Shown: positions 1 through 8,882, counted from the stretch's first letter. The stretch: DNA of 64,000 bases from J054 sp963850255 (GCA_963850255.1 CAWKLL010000043.1:1-64000); one strand, 5' to 3'. Program-made: numbers and translations. Notes: generated from the letters alone by a model not told the origin.

Positions 1-1
1 G

Positions 2-373
2 CGGCCCGCAGAACAGGTGGCCTTCGATGTAGCGGCCGGACTGGTTAGCGTGGACGGCGCCAAGCGCTATGGCGTGGTGATCAACAAGAAAGGCGAGGTC
101 GACGAGAAGAAGACCACGGCGCTGCGTGCACGCTTGAGCAAGAAGCGCGGCCGCACCAAGCTGTTCGATAAGGGCGGCACCATCGCTGAGCTTAAGAAGC
201 GCTGCAAGAAAGAAACGGGAATGGAGCCGCCGACAACGCCGGAATTCCAGACCTGGTTCCTCGATGCGGACGTGGCCAAGCCTAAGCGTAAGGCTAAGAA
301 GAAAGCCAAGAGCAAGGCTAAAGCCAAGACTAAGGCCAAGCGCAAAACTAAGGCACGCCGTAAAGCTGCCTGA
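2..373 (+). CDS. Hydantoinase B/oxoprolinase-like protein, C-terminal fragment with Lys-rich tail (5' end outside window)
   Basis: The frame is open through the left edge, so only about the last 123 residues are present. The block DVAAGLVSV...RYGVV near the start of the fragment resembles the C-terminal end of hydantoinase B / N-methylhydantoinase B-type subunits, which act with an HyuA-type ATP-dependent subunit on cyclic amides or in related carboxylases. After that block the chain changes character. The last 30 or so residues are almost entirely Lys, Arg and Ala with a few Ser/Thr, a histone H1- or AlgP-like composition that is not part of the enzyme fold as I know it. A strong intrinsic terminator follows 28 bp after the stop, so this is the last gene of its operon. 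The family call rests on a short segment; the basic tail is seen directly. Confidence 0.6.
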   Translation, partial: RPAEQVAFDVAAGLVSVDGAKRYGVVINKKGEVDEKKTTALRARLSKKRGRTKLFDKGGTIAELKKRCKKETGMEPPTTPEFQTWFLDADVAKPKRKAKKKAKSKAKAKTKAKRKTKARRKAA

Positions 374-400
374 TACAGCTAGAGTCTAGATAAGGAAAAT

Positions 401-437
401 GGCCTAACTCGTTGAAAAAACGAGTTAGGCCTTTTTT
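401..437 (+). terminator. Intrinsic terminator after the hydantoinase-like gene
   Basis: A perfect 13-bp inverted repeat (401-413 pairs with 419-431) has a 5-base loop and is followed directly by six T residues (432-437). It ends the plus-strand transcript. The minus-strand IclR gene stops at 449, so the hairpin may also slow transcription from that side, but the A-run on its other flank is weak. Confidence 0.9.
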
Positions 438-448
438 ATGCGTCCGGT

Positions 449-1273
449 TCAGTCGCTACCGTCTGCCGGTCCGGTGGGTATCGACACCAGCGCATCATTA
501 GAATGCTGATCGACAAATTGCTCGCCGATGGTCTGCGCCAAGCCTCTGAGTTTAGGCACAAAGCGCTTTTCCGCCTCGCCAGGTTCTACGGCGGTAATTG
601 AGAATCGTGTGGTCAGCGTCGCCAGCAGGCGGTCCTCGGCGAAGATCGGCACAGAGACACTGATTTCGTCAGATACCCGTCTTTCGCGCCGCGACATGGC
701 GAAGCCGCGTTTGCGCGCCTCAAGCAGTATTTCGTAGACCTTGCTCTTATTGCGTGCCGCCTTGTCAGCCTCACGCTTTGACTTGGATAACACATCCAGC
801 AAGGTGTCGCGCTGTTCCTTGGGGCAGAAGGCCAGGTAGGCAAGGCCTGAGGCTGACGCCAGCAGAGGCACCCTGAAGCCCGGCCCGCGCTTTTCAACGG
901 CCAGCGGGCTCTCATGATCTGTGGTCTGGCGTATCAGCATACTGGAGCCTGACAGCGTTGCGATGGCCACCGGCCAGACGATGTCGCGGCACAGCTCATA
1001 CATAAACGGCCGTGCGATTTGTGTAACCCAGGCTTCGTCATCAAAACCATCGCTTAGCCCGCGCACCATGATGGTCAGGCGGTAGCGTTCGTCGCTGGCC
1101 GCACGATAGGCATAGCCGGCGACGCACAAGGTCTCGAGAATGCGATAGGTGGTGGTGCGCGGCAGATCGATCGCAGCGGCGACTTCGGAAACCGTGGCGC
1201 CATTGTGCTGGTTCAGTACGTGCAGAACCTCGAGGCCCCGCAGTAGAGCGCGAATTGGTCGAGTGGAACTCAT
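449..1273 (-). CDS. IclR-family transcriptional regulator, MhpR-like
   Basis: A 274-residue protein with an N-terminal winged helix-turn-helix (residues ~8-65, core ATVSEVAAAIDLPRTTTYRI) and a C-terminal IclR effector domain (~80-260). The wording RYRLTIMVRGLSDGF and LLASASGLAYLAFCP closely follows E. coli MhpR, the activator of 3-(3-hydroxyphenyl)propionate catabolism, so an aromatic acid or similar effector is plausible, but no mhp pathway genes are in view. It starts at an ATG at 1273 and is divergent from the cytochrome b561 gene at 1517, with 243 bp between them that should hold both promoters. The target genes are unknown: the hydantoinase-like operon and the cytochrome pair are the nearest candidates. 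Confidence 0.85.
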   Translation of the reverse strand: MSSTRPIRALLRGLEVLHVLNQHNGATVSEVAAAIDLPRTTTYRILETLCVAGYAYRAASDERYRLTIMVRGLSDGFDDEAWVTQIARPFMYELCRDIVWPVAIATLSGSSMLIRQTTDHESPLAVEKRGPGFRVPLLASASGLAYLAFCPKEQRDTLLDVLSKSKREADKAARNKSKVYEILLEARKRGFAMSRRERRVSDEISVSVPIFAEDRLLATLTTRFSITAVEPGEAEKRFVPKLRGLAQTIGEQFVDQHSNDALVSIPTGPADGSD

Positions 1274-1516
1274 CTGCTTGTAATGCTCTTATTGTCCGAC
1301 AGGTGGTCGAATATAGTCGGTCCTGTGGTCCCCCACAAGTGCTGTTCTTATGAACGTTACATTTAGATACAACTGCTAAGCATCGGTGTGCTCGGCTTTT
1401 TTCGAATCCGGCTTGGGGCCGTATCGTCGTGGTCTGTGCTTGATTCGGCAAGCCTCAGACGGTGAGCTAACATACGCCGCCGGCGCTGCAAGGTCGGTGT
1501 TAATTGGGGGATTTGC

Positions 1517-2062
1517 ATGTCTGAGGTTTCGATGCCGGGTCGCCAGCGCCGCGATGAGGCGATATTTGGCTGGGTCATCGCCATCGCCTTCCTGGTGCTG
1601 CTATACAACATCGTCAGCCTGCCGCGATTGCCTCTGGATGAGCGTGCCGGGATGCGTGCTTTTCACGATACTTTTGGGTTGATCTTCATCGTCCTGACAA
1701 TCTGGCGTTTGAGCTGGATGTTACGGCGACCGGCACCCAGGCCACCGGCAGGGCTGCCTGTCAATTCATTCGGTTTTAACCGTGCCTTGTTGGCGGCGCT
1801 TTACCTGACCTTCGTGATTACCGGCGCCGTCGGTTTGATTTATGGCTGGGGCGAATTCGACCGCGAGGTTGTGATGTTTGGCTTGACCATTGCGTCGCCG
1901 TTCGGTGAAAGCGATGCGGTGCGCAAGACTTTCGGCTATTTGCATAGCTCGCTGGGTTTTTATTATCTGATGCTGGTGGGTGTTTGGCTGGTATTTGGCG
2001 TTTATCAGCACCTGCGCTATCGCAGTGGCCTGTTACGGCTGTTTCCCGGCGCGAGGGTCTAG
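1517..2062 (+). CDS. Cytochrome b561-like membrane protein
   Basis: A 181-residue integral membrane protein with four predicted helices (about residues 15-35, 48-66, 88-108 and 140-162). Paired histidines sit in FHDTFGLIFIVLTIWR (helix 2) and in YLHSSLGFYYLMLVGVW with YQHLRYR (helix 4), as expected for di-heme bacterial cytochromes b561, which pass electrons between quinol or cytochrome partners in the inner membrane. The ATG at 1517 follows a G-rich Shine-Dalgarno run. The next gene, a membrane-anchored cytochrome c, begins 2 bp after the stop, so the two probably form one electron-transfer unit. Electron donor and acceptor cannot be told from the sequence. Confidence 0.8.
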   Translation: MSEVSMPGRQRRDEAIFGWVIAIAFLVLLYNIVSLPRLPLDERAGMRAFHDTFGLIFIVLTIWRLSWMLRRPAPRPPAGLPVNSFGFNRALLAALYLTFVITGAVGLIYGWGEFDREVVMFGLTIASPFGESDAVRKTFGYLHSSLGFYYLMLVGVWLVFGVYQHLRYRSGLLRLFPGARV

Positions 2063-2064
2063 GT

Positions 2065-2622
2065 ATGAGCACAGAAAATAGATCCCCTGAAAGCGTTTCG
2101 TTCGGTGCAAGAATTTTTCACAGTCTCGCGTTGCTTGCTCTGTTGGGTTTCGCCCTTTACTTCCCTTACTTGTGGTTCGGCGTTCTGCCCTTTGGTTCCG
2201 ATTACCAGGTATCTGAGCAGCGCGTTGAAGAGTTACTGACGGGTCTGGATTTACCCGACTACTACGCAGTACCAGCGGCTGAAATTTCTGCCGAGGAACT
2301 GGAATCCCAGCGGCAGGCTTTTACCTGGTGTCGTTTTTGTCACACGCTGGAAGCCGGCGGCGAGCACCGGGTAGGCCCGAATCTGCATCGTATCTTCGGT
2401 AAGCCTGCGGCGACGGTGTCAGGCTTTTCCTACTCCGGTGCATTCCTGAAGGCGCAGGAGAATGGCCTGGTCTGGACGCCGGAAAGTATGGCCGCTTTTA
2501 TTGCCAATTCCGGCGAGATGGTGCCGGGCAACCGCATGCGCTTTCCGCCCATGATTGGCTACGAGAATGATCCCGAACGGGAGCGGCGAATTCTTGAATA
2601 CCTGCTACGTATGACGCGTTAA
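2065..2622 (+). CDS. Membrane-anchored c-type cytochrome
   Basis: A 185-residue protein with one N-terminal membrane helix (residues ~15-40) and a single heme c site, CRFCH, at about residues 90-94. The following GPNLHRIFGKPAATVSGFSYS segment and the later Met in GNRMRFP are class I cytochrome c features (Met axial ligand, 'cytochrome c2-like' fold). The start is the ATG at 2065, two bases after the b561 stop; the longer open frame upstream overlaps b561 and is not used here. It probably acts on the periplasmic face as redox partner of the b561. Maturation would need the Ccm system, part of which is encoded at the right end of this window. Confidence 0.85.
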   Translation: MSTENRSPESVSFGARIFHSLALLALLGFALYFPYLWFGVLPFGSDYQVSEQRVEELLTGLDLPDYYAVPAAEISAEELESQRQAFTWCRFCHTLEAGGEHRVGPNLHRIFGKPAATVSGFSYSGAFLKAQENGLVWTPESMAAFIANSGEMVPGNRMRFPPMIGYENDPERERRILEYLLRMTR

Positions 2623-2624
2623 TT

Positions 2625-2656
2625 AACTGCCCGGCCGCGAATGCTGCCGGGCAGTT
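2625..2656. terminator. Hairpin between convergent genes, probable bidirectional terminator
   Basis: A perfect 11-bp inverted repeat (2625-2635 with 2646-2656) has a 10-base loop. It lies between the ends of the plus-strand cytochrome c gene (stop at 2622) and the minus-strand mscS-like gene (stop at 2664). The arms begin and end with A/T, giving short T-runs on both strands. Confidence 0.65.
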
Positions 2657-2663
2657 TGCAGAT

Positions 2664-3506
2664 TTACTGATCGGCGCCGTGCTGGTAGACGTGAACGTCA
2701 CGCTGAGGGTAGGGGATGGCGATGCCTTCGGCATCAAAACGTTTTTTGATTTGTTCCGTCAGGTCAAAATACGCGCCCCAATAATCGCCGCTATTCACCC
2801 AGGGCCTCACCACGAAATTCACGCTGCTATCGGCCAGCTCTGATACAGCGACGGTTGGCGCAGGCTCTTTTAACACTCGCTCGTCTGCCTCAACGATCTC
2901 TGTCAGTACGCGTTTAACCTTATCCAGATCGTCATCGTATCCGCAGCCGGCCACCAGATCGACGCGCCGGTGTTCATTGGCCGAGTAATTGATAATTTCA
3001 CCCGCCATCACCTGGCTGTTCGGCACAATGATTTTCTTGTTGTCACCAGACTTCAGTACCGTAGTAAATATTTGTACCTCGATGACCGCGCCGGTTACCC
3101 CGCCGGCCTCGATGAAGTCACCGACTTTATAGGGCTTGAATGCGACGATCAGCACGCCTGAAGCAAAATTCGACAGCGATCCCTGCAAAGCCAGGCCGAC
3201 GGCCAGGCCGGCGGCACCCAGCACCGCCAGCAGTGAGGTGGTTTCAACACCGAGCTGGTTAATACTGCTGATTACCACCACGGCCAGTAAAACGGTGTAC
3301 AGAATATTGCCCAGGAAGCGTTCCAGCGTGTCTTCAATGCCGGCCTTGGCCATCATGCGCCGGGCCACATTAGTCAGCATTTTGGCCACCCAGCGACCAA
3401 TGATGAAAATGGCGGCGGCAGCCAGCAAGCGATAGCCAAATGAAATGAGCAGGCTCATATCTATACTGGACAGATCGATACCCATACTCGTTGCTTCAGT
3501 TTCCAT
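2664..3506 (-). CDS. mscS: Small-conductance mechanosensitive channel, MscS family
   Basis: A 280-residue protein, close to E. coli MscS (286 residues). Three membrane helices lie in residues ~15-130. The pore-lining TM3 region is clear in the Gly/Ala-rich GAAGLAVGLALQGSLSNFASG (about residues 100-120). The beta domain follows (PYKVGDFIEAGGVTG, VPNSQVMAG), then the cytoplasmic alpha/beta vestibule domain to the C-terminus. The protein releases solutes across the inner membrane under hypo-osmotic shock. It starts with ATG at 3506 behind an AAGGAG site; a second ATG seven codons in is possible. It is convergent with the cytochrome c gene and divergent from the aldo/keto reductase. Confidence 0.92.
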   Translation of the reverse strand: METEATSMGIDLSSIDMSLLISFGYRLLAAAAIFIIGRWVAKMLTNVARRMMAKAGIEDTLERFLGNILYTVLLAVVVISSINQLGVETTSLLAVLGAAGLAVGLALQGSLSNFASGVLIVAFKPYKVGDFIEAGGVTGAVIEVQIFTTVLKSGDNKKIIVPNSQVMAGEIINYSANEHRRVDLVAGCGYDDDLDKVKRVLTEIVEADERVLKEPAPTVAVSELADSSVNFVVRPWVNSGDYWGAYFDLTEQIKKRFDAEGIAIPYPQRDVHVYQHGADQ

Positions 3507-3609
3507 GCGCCATAATCTCCTTTGCTATGTGCTGCGGATAATCTTGCGGCGGATTTTTACGGGTTTGGGGTGGCAATGCAAAGCTGATCCGGATCGCGAA
3601 GGAGCGAAT

Positions 3610-4665
3610 ATGAAATACCTAAGACTTGGCCACAGCGGGCTGATGGTTTCGGAATTCTGTCTTGGCGCAATGACCTTTGGCGAGGAAATGGGCATCGGTT
3701 CCCCGGAGGCAGAGTGCCGTGCTGTTTTTGAGGCCTTTATCAGCGCCGGCGGCAATTTCATCGATACCGCGAATATCTATAACCGCGGTACCAGTGAAAA
3801 GATTCTTGCCGGTTTGATTGCAGCAGAGCGCGATTACCTGGTGCTGGCCAGCAAGTACACACTGAATACACGCCCGGACGATCCCAACGCCGGCGGCAAC
3901 CACCGTAAAAATCTTGTGCAGGCCCTGAATGCCAGCCTTGAGCGTCTGCAAACGGACTATCTGGATCTGTTCTGGATTCACGGCTGGGATGCCAGTACGC
4001 CGCTGGCTGACGTAATGCGTGCGCTGGATGACCAGGTGCGTCTCGGCAAGGTGCTGCATATCGGTATCAGTAATGCACCAGCCTGGGTGATTGCCGCGGC
4101 GAATACCCTGGCCACGGAGCGCAATATGACACCGTTTACGGCCATGCAGATGCATTACAACCTCGCTGAGCGTGGCATTGAGCCCGAGTTTTTCGAACTG
4201 GCAGCGGCCCAGAATATGGCGCTTACCCCGTGGAGTCCGCTGGCAGGCGGCCTGCTCACAGGCAAATTTAATGCGGCTGCTGATCCGGCCGCGCGCGCCG
4301 ACGCCCGACTCAGCAGTGGCCCCATGGGCGCACGCACGCTGACAGACGAGAAGCGCGCCGTTGCCGAAGGCCTGGCCCGGCAAGCTGAAAAGATTGGCTG
4401 CAGCAGTGCGCAGTTAGCCCTGGCCTGGCTGCGTCAGCGCAGTCAGGTTGCGGTAGTGCCCATCATTGGTGCCCGTCACCTGGAACAATTGCAGGACAAC
4501 CTGGCGGCAGCCGAAGTCACTCTGAATGCTGCGCAGCTGGCTGAACTGGATGCGCTTTCGCCGCCACCAGCACGCTATCCGGCCAACCTGCTAAGCAGTG
4601 AGTTCTTCCACCGCATGATGTTTGGTGAGCCGGCCGCCGCGGGTGATCGGGTAACGACGGAATGA
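3610..4665 (+). CDS. Aldo/keto reductase
   Basis: A 351-residue (alpha/beta)8-barrel NADPH-dependent oxidoreductase of the YajO/Tas/YdhF-like branch. Visible motifs are GLMVSEFCLGAMTFG, the catalytic Asp and Tyr in FIDTANIYNRGTSE (~residues 48-60), the Lys in LASKYT, the His in FWIHGWD, and the cofactor-binding VPIIGARHLEQLQDNLAA near the C-terminus. The ATG at 3610 sits behind GGAG; the frame is open further upstream but that part has no family similarity. It overlaps the next gene by 4 bp (ATGA), so the reductase and the SDR are translationally coupled. The substrate is unknown. Confidence 0.88.
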   Translation: MKYLRLGHSGLMVSEFCLGAMTFGEEMGIGSPEAECRAVFEAFISAGGNFIDTANIYNRGTSEKILAGLIAAERDYLVLASKYTLNTRPDDPNAGGNHRKNLVQALNASLERLQTDYLDLFWIHGWDASTPLADVMRALDDQVRLGKVLHIGISNAPAWVIAAANTLATERNMTPFTAMQMHYNLAERGIEPEFFELAAAQNMALTPWSPLAGGLLTGKFNAAADPAARADARLSSGPMGARTLTDEKRAVAEGLARQAEKIGCSSAQLALAWLRQRSQVAVVPIIGARHLEQLQDNLAAAEVTLNAAQLAELDALSPPPARYPANLLSSEFFHRMMFGEPAAAGDRVTTE

Positions 4666-5381
4666 GTTCCGCCGGTACGGTCCTGATTACCGGTGCCAAT
4701 CGCGGCATCGGTCTGGAACATGCGCGTCAATACGCCAGTACCGGCTGGCAAGTGCTGGCTTGCGCGCGTCGGCCTGAGCAGGCGACGGCCCTGCAGGCGC
4801 TGAGCGCGGAATATCCCGGGCGCGTAAAACTACTGGCGCTGGAAGTCACCGACTTTGCCGCTGTCGATGCACTGGCGGAAGAACTGGCCGGTCAGCGCAT
4901 CGACGTGCTGCTGAATAACGCTGGTACCTTCGGTCCCCAGGGTGCGCCCGCGGGACTGGCCTATCAGAGTCTGGCCAATATGGACTACGACATCTGGCGC
5001 AATATGCTCGAGGTGAACCTGCTCGCGCCATTCCGTGTGGCCGTGGCTCTGTCCGATTGCCTGCGCCTGGCAGAGCGCCCGCTGCTGGTGATGATGTCCA
5101 GTGATCTTGGCTCGATCAGCAACAACAGCCAGGGTAGTTCGCACGCCTATCGCTCCAGCAAGGCGGGCCTGAATATGCTCAGCAAGGGTATGGCGGTGGA
5201 ATGGCCGGACGTCATTGTTGTCGCCATGGCGCCGGGCTGGTGTCGCACGGACCTCGGTGGTCCGGACGCAGTCGTTGATCCCGTCGACAGCGTGCGGGAT
5301 CAGCAGCGGACTTTCGCAACACTGGCCGCTGCCGACAGCGGTCGCTTCATAGATCGCTTCGGCAGCAGCGTTGACTGGTAA
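4662..5381 (+). CDS. Short-chain dehydrogenase/reductase (SDR)
   Basis: A 239-residue classical SDR. The nucleotide-binding TGANRGIG is at residues ~9-16, LNNAG at ~84-88, the catalytic Ser in MMSSDLGS (~146), and the Tyr-Lys pair in YRSSK (~162-166). The bulk of the Rossmann fold is intact. It resembles the C-factor-like or carbonyl-reductase-like SDR subgroup, as does the paralogue at 7.1 kb. It is coupled by an ATGA overlap to the aldo/keto reductase and convergent with the aldehyde dehydrogenase 12 bp downstream. The cofactor and substrate cannot be fixed from the sequence. Confidence 0.87.
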   Translation: MSSAGTVLITGANRGIGLEHARQYASTGWQVLACARRPEQATALQALSAEYPGRVKLLALEVTDFAAVDALAEELAGQRIDVLLNNAGTFGPQGAPAGLAYQSLANMDYDIWRNMLEVNLLAPFRVAVALSDCLRLAERPLLVMMSSDLGSISNNSQGSSHAYRSSKAGLNMLSKGMAVEWPDVIVVAMAPGWCRTDLGGPDAVVDPVDSVRDQQRTFATLAAADSGRFIDRFGSSVDW

Positions 5382-5393
5382 TCGTCGCGAAGA

Positions 5394-6902
5394 CTAGAAC
5401 AGGACCGTCGTCGCCTTAGTCTTCAGATAGGGCTCCAGGCCCTCCTGACCAAATTCCCGACCCCAGCCCGACTGCTTGTTGCCGCCAAACGGGATGGCCG
5501 GGTCCACGGCTGCGTGGCAATTGATGGAAACCTGTCCGGAGTCAATTTTTGCCGCCATCTTGTGGGCCACGGAAATATCTTTGGTCCAGACGCTACCGGA
5601 TAAACCGTAAATCGTGTTGTTGGCCTCATCGGCAACCGCTTGCAGTTCCGAATCGCTGAACGACTGGACACACATCACCGGGCCGAAGATTTCTTCGCGC
5701 GCAATTTTCATATCCATATTGGTGCGGCCAAACACGGTCGGTTGCACGAAGTAGCCGCGTCCCGGCAGTGCTTCGCCGCCGAAGCGCAGTTCGGCGCTGG
5801 ATTGCTTGCCGGATTCGATATATCCCAGCACACGTTCGCGCTGTTGTTCGGAGATCAAGGGTCCCAGCATCGAGCCTGGCTTCAGACCGGGACCCGGTTG
5901 CATGCCGCCGGCCATGGCCGAGATGCCTTCGACCATAGGCTCGAAAACGTCTTCATGCACAAACAGGCGTGTGCTGGCCATGCAGTTCTGCCCTTGCAGG
6001 AAGAAAGCGCCGCGCACGGCGCCGGGAATAGCCTGTTCGAGGTTCGCATCGGGGAACACCACGAACGGCGACTTGCCGCCCAGCTCCAGGGTGACTTTTT
6101 TCAGGTTCCCGGCCGAGGCCTTGATGATTTGCTTGCCAACGGCTGTGGAGCCGGTGAAAGAGATCTTGTCGACATCCGGATGCTCGGCCAGTGCCGCTCC
6201 GGCGCTATGCCCGTAGCCCGGCACCACATTTACGACACCCTTCGGAATGCCGGCTTTATGCGCCAGCTCACCGAGTAACAGTGCCGTCAGCGGGGTCAGT
6301 TCGGCGGGCTTCAGCACTATGGTGCAACCCGTTGCCAGGGCGGGTGCCAGCTTGAGAATCGCCATGGCCAGCGGTGCATTCCAGGGAATGATGGCGCCGA
6401 CGACGCCAATGGGTTCCTTGCGCGTGTAGGTCAGCGTTTCGCCGTTGCGCGAGTCCATGGGTGAAACCGGAATGGTCAGGCCATGAATCTTGGTGGTCCA
6501 GCCGGCGAAATAGCGCATGAATTCAGCGCCGAACTTCATGATGGTGAACTCGGAAATCATCCGCGGCAGGCCGTTCTCAAGCACTTCGACTTCGGCAATC
6601 AGCGGCAAATGTGCTTCGATTTCCTCGGCAAAGCGGAACATGACTCCGGCCCGCTCGTAGGAGGTCATCGTCGACCATTCACCCTTGAACGCGCGCCGCG
6701 CGGCGGCCACGGCTCGATCGATATCTTCGGGGCCGGCGCCGGCCACGGTGGTGATCAGATTTTCGGTAGCGGGATCAAACACTTCGATGCGTTCACCCGA
6801 TGCTGCCGGGACACGCTCCCCGTCGATCAGAAGATTATGCTCGCCGGCCAGGTATTCCTGGGTCTGCGAGGAGGGGGCGAAGGTCTCGGCGGCCGCACTC
6901 AT
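5394..6902 (-). CDS. NAD(P)-dependent aldehyde dehydrogenase
   Basis: A 502-residue aldehyde dehydrogenase of the betaine/vanillin/phenylacetaldehyde-type superfamily. It oxidises an aldehyde to the acid. Visible are the cofactor loop IIPWNAPLAM (~172-181), FTGSTAVGK (~249-257), the general-base Glu in VTLELGGKSPF (~273), the catalytic Cys in LQGQNCMAS (~307), and EEIFGPVM near residue 400. The ATG at 6902 follows an AGGA site by seven bases; a TTG two codons upstream is less likely. The gene stands alone on the minus strand between two SDR genes, which suggests a role in the same alcohol/aldehyde pathway, but that is inference from position. Confidence 0.93.
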   Translation of the reverse strand: MSAAAETFAPSSQTQEYLAGEHNLLIDGERVPAASGERIEVFDPATENLITTVAGAGPEDIDRAVAAARRAFKGEWSTMTSYERAGVMFRFAEEIEAHLPLIAEVEVLENGLPRMISEFTIMKFGAEFMRYFAGWTTKIHGLTIPVSPMDSRNGETLTYTRKEPIGVVGAIIPWNAPLAMAILKLAPALATGCTIVLKPAELTPLTALLLGELAHKAGIPKGVVNVVPGYGHSAGAALAEHPDVDKISFTGSTAVGKQIIKASAGNLKKVTLELGGKSPFVVFPDANLEQAIPGAVRGAFFLQGQNCMASTRLFVHEDVFEPMVEGISAMAGGMQPGPGLKPGSMLGPLISEQQRERVLGYIESGKQSSAELRFGGEALPGRGYFVQPTVFGRTNMDMKIAREEIFGPVMCVQSFSDSELQAVADEANNTIYGLSGSVWTKDISVAHKMAAKIDSGQVSINCHAAVDPAIPFGGNKQSGWGREFGQEGLEPYLKTKATTVLF

Positions 6903-7064
6903 GGTCAATTCCTGTAGTCAGATTAGTTGATCAGAATAGCCTTCCGGCCTCCGGCCGATCAAGCCGGGCGGGGCCGGATTCGCCCAGCGGTCGACGCAGG
7001 CAAAGCTCGTGGTGGCGTCGGCCGGCGCTTTATCATCAGCAACCCCTAAGAAATGGAGACAAGC

Positions 7065-7775
7065 GTGAGCTCAGTACTGATAACCGGCGCTAATCGTGGT
7101 CTGGGTCTGGATTTCGTACGCCAGTATTTACAGGACGGCTGGCGTGTATTCGCCTGCAGTCGCACAGCAGGCGATACGCTGACCGCGATGGCTGCCAGCG
7201 AAGCACGACTGTCTTTGCATAAGCTGGATGTGGCCGATCATCAGCAAATCGATGCGCTCGCCGCAGCGCTAAGAGGCCAGGCCATTGATGTGCTGCTCAA
7301 CAACGCGGGCATGTTCGGACGAATTGGGTTTGCCGAGGGTGGTGTCGAAGCACAGTCATTCGGGCGCTCTGACTTCGACGACTGGGCGCAGGTATATCGC
7401 GTCAATGTCATGGGCCCAATGAAGATGGCTGAAGCCTTCGTTGAACACGTAGCTGCCAGCGAGCAGCGCAAGATCGTCACCACCACCAGCATGCTCGGCA
7501 GCATGGGTCTTAACAACATTGGTGGTTTGTATGCCTATCGTTCCAGCAAGGCTGCCGTGAATGCGGTGATGCACTCCATGGGTATCGATCTGAAACCGCG
7601 CGGCATCATTGCCGTGGCCATACATCCGGGCTGGGCGCGCACCGGTATGGGTGGGCCACAGGCAGAACTGGATAGCGAGACGGCGGTGCAGGGCGTGCGC
7701 GAGGTGATTGCCGGTCTGAGCGTCAACAGCCTCGGCCATGTCACTGCCTATAGTGGTGAACAGCTGCCTTATTGA
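7065..7775 (+). CDS. Short-chain dehydrogenase/reductase (SDR), paralogue of the 4.7 kb gene
   Basis: A 236-residue classical SDR that shares wording with the SDR at 4662: VLITGANRGLGLDFVRQY at the N-terminus, IDVLLNNAGMFG in the middle, catalytic Ser in TTTSMLGS and active-site YRSSKAAVN. I place the start at GTG 7065 because GGAGA lies five bases upstream; an in-frame ATG at 7053 would add four residues but lacks a ribosome site. The two genes are probably an old duplication flanking the aldehyde dehydrogenase. The last 7 bp overlap the end of the TRAP binding-protein gene on the other strand. Confidence 0.87.
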   Translation: MSSVLITGANRGLGLDFVRQYLQDGWRVFACSRTAGDTLTAMAASEARLSLHKLDVADHQQIDALAAALRGQAIDVLLNNAGMFGRIGFAEGGVEAQSFGRSDFDDWAQVYRVNVMGPMKMAEAFVEHVAASEQRKIVTTTSMLGSMGLNNIGGLYAYRSSKAAVNAVMHSMGIDLKPRGIIAVAIHPGWARTGMGGPQAELDSETAVQGVREVIAGLSVNSLGHVTAYSGEQLPY

Positions 7776-8866
7776 GCGTTAGCTGATTCTGGCGCTGCCT
7801 GTTCAGCGAAGGCTTGTTTGCCGGCCAAGATCAGCGCGTAGACTTCGCCGGCCTGGCCGCCAGTTTCAGCGACCACGGCGGCATGACTGCCTTGAGTGGC
7901 GTTCCGCCATTCAGCGGCCTGCGTGTCGCTAGGCGTATGCACAATAACGCCCAGTTCGCCCAGGCGGTTCTCCTGCAGATCGGCCAGTGCTGCGCGCAAA
8001 TTCCGGCGGCCAATATCGGTGGGTTCGAGGCTGCCGAGCAGGGCATCGCGTTGCGCGCCTTGCAGGCTGTCCAGCCAGGTTTGATTAGCGACTATCAGGC
8101 CCGTGTCAAAGATGTGGTAGGTGAGTGTCAGGTAGGGAGCTTCCTGAGCAGCGCCGCTCAGCGCATACAGACCCACGCCGCCCTGACCGCAATCCAGCAG
8201 ACCGGTTTGCAGGGCGGTAATCAGCTCAGCGTAGTTGACCGGCACGTTGTCTGCGCCGACCCGACGCGCAAACTCCTGCGGTCCGATGGCGCTGGAGGCG
8301 CGAATTTTCATACCTTTTATATCCGCCGGCGAAGTCACGGGCTCACGACAGAACACGTGGTTCCAGCCCACTTCACTCCAGCGCAGCAGGGTAATTCCCT
8401 GCTCGGCAAACAGCCGCGTGAAAATGTCGGTCAGATAGTTGTCCATGATGAAGTCAACTTCGGCGCGCGACTCGAACAAATAGGGTGCCAGCAGCACACT
8501 CAGTTCCGGCACCACGGACGCCAGGCCATGCAGAGAAAAGCCGCCCAGCTGCACCCGGCCACGGCGCAGATTGGATAGCACTGTTTCCTCGCTGCCTAAC
8601 TGGCCGGTCAGGAACATATTGAGTTTCAGGCCGGTGCGGGGCCTGGCTTCAAAAGTTTCCTGGAAGCGCAGCCATTCATCGTGCCAGGGTGTACCTGGCG
8701 CAGACAAGGATCCAACCCTGACCAGCTGTTCGTCCGTGCTCGGCGCTTCGCCGCAAGCGGCCAGGAAAATGAGGCCAGCCAGCAGACCGGCAGCGCGGGA
8801 AACAGTAAACCGACGTTGGCATCTGCACGCGGGTTGTTTAGATTCGCTGCGGGGCAGGGGATTCAT
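7769..8866 (-). CDS. TRAP transporter solute-binding lipoprotein (DctP family)
   Basis: A 365-residue periplasmic binding protein. The N-terminus carries a basic stretch, a hydrophobic core and a lipobox (LIFLAAC, Cys at about residue 38), so it should be lipid-anchored. The DctP signature is clear in the mature part: VRVGSLSAPGTPWHDEWLRF, a long helix region, ITLLRWSEVGWNHVFC, and the ligand-Arg region IKGMKIRASSAIGPQEF. It would deliver an organic acid or similar ligand to the DctQ/DctM permease. Unusually, the permease genes lie 2 kb away on the opposite strand. The start (ATG 8866) is only 16 bp from the divergent start at 8883. Confidence 0.87.
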   Translation of the reverse strand: MNPLPRSESKQPACRCQRRFTVSRAAGLLAGLIFLAACGEAPSTDEQLVRVGSLSAPGTPWHDEWLRFQETFEARPRTGLKLNMFLTGQLGSEETVLSNLRRGRVQLGGFSLHGLASVVPELSVLLAPYLFESRAEVDFIMDNYLTDIFTRLFAEQGITLLRWSEVGWNHVFCREPVTSPADIKGMKIRASSAIGPQEFARRVGADNVPVNYAELITALQTGLLDCGQGGVGLYALSGAAQEAPYLTLTYHIFDTGLIVANQTWLDSLQGAQRDALLGSLEPTDIGRRNLRAALADLQENRLGELGVIVHTPSDTQAAEWRNATQGSHAAVVAETGGQAGEVYALILAGKQAFAEQAAPESANAQ

Positions 8867-8882
8867 TAACGGGAGACTCCAG

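Noticed and set aside
3619..4383. 254-codon open frame antisense to the aldo/keto reductase
   Set aside because: Shadow of a conserved barrel enzyme, with no family text.
7814..8578. 254-codon plus-strand frame inside the TRAP lipoprotein gene
   Set aside because: Antisense to a protein with lipobox and DctP signatures; the translation has no motif.
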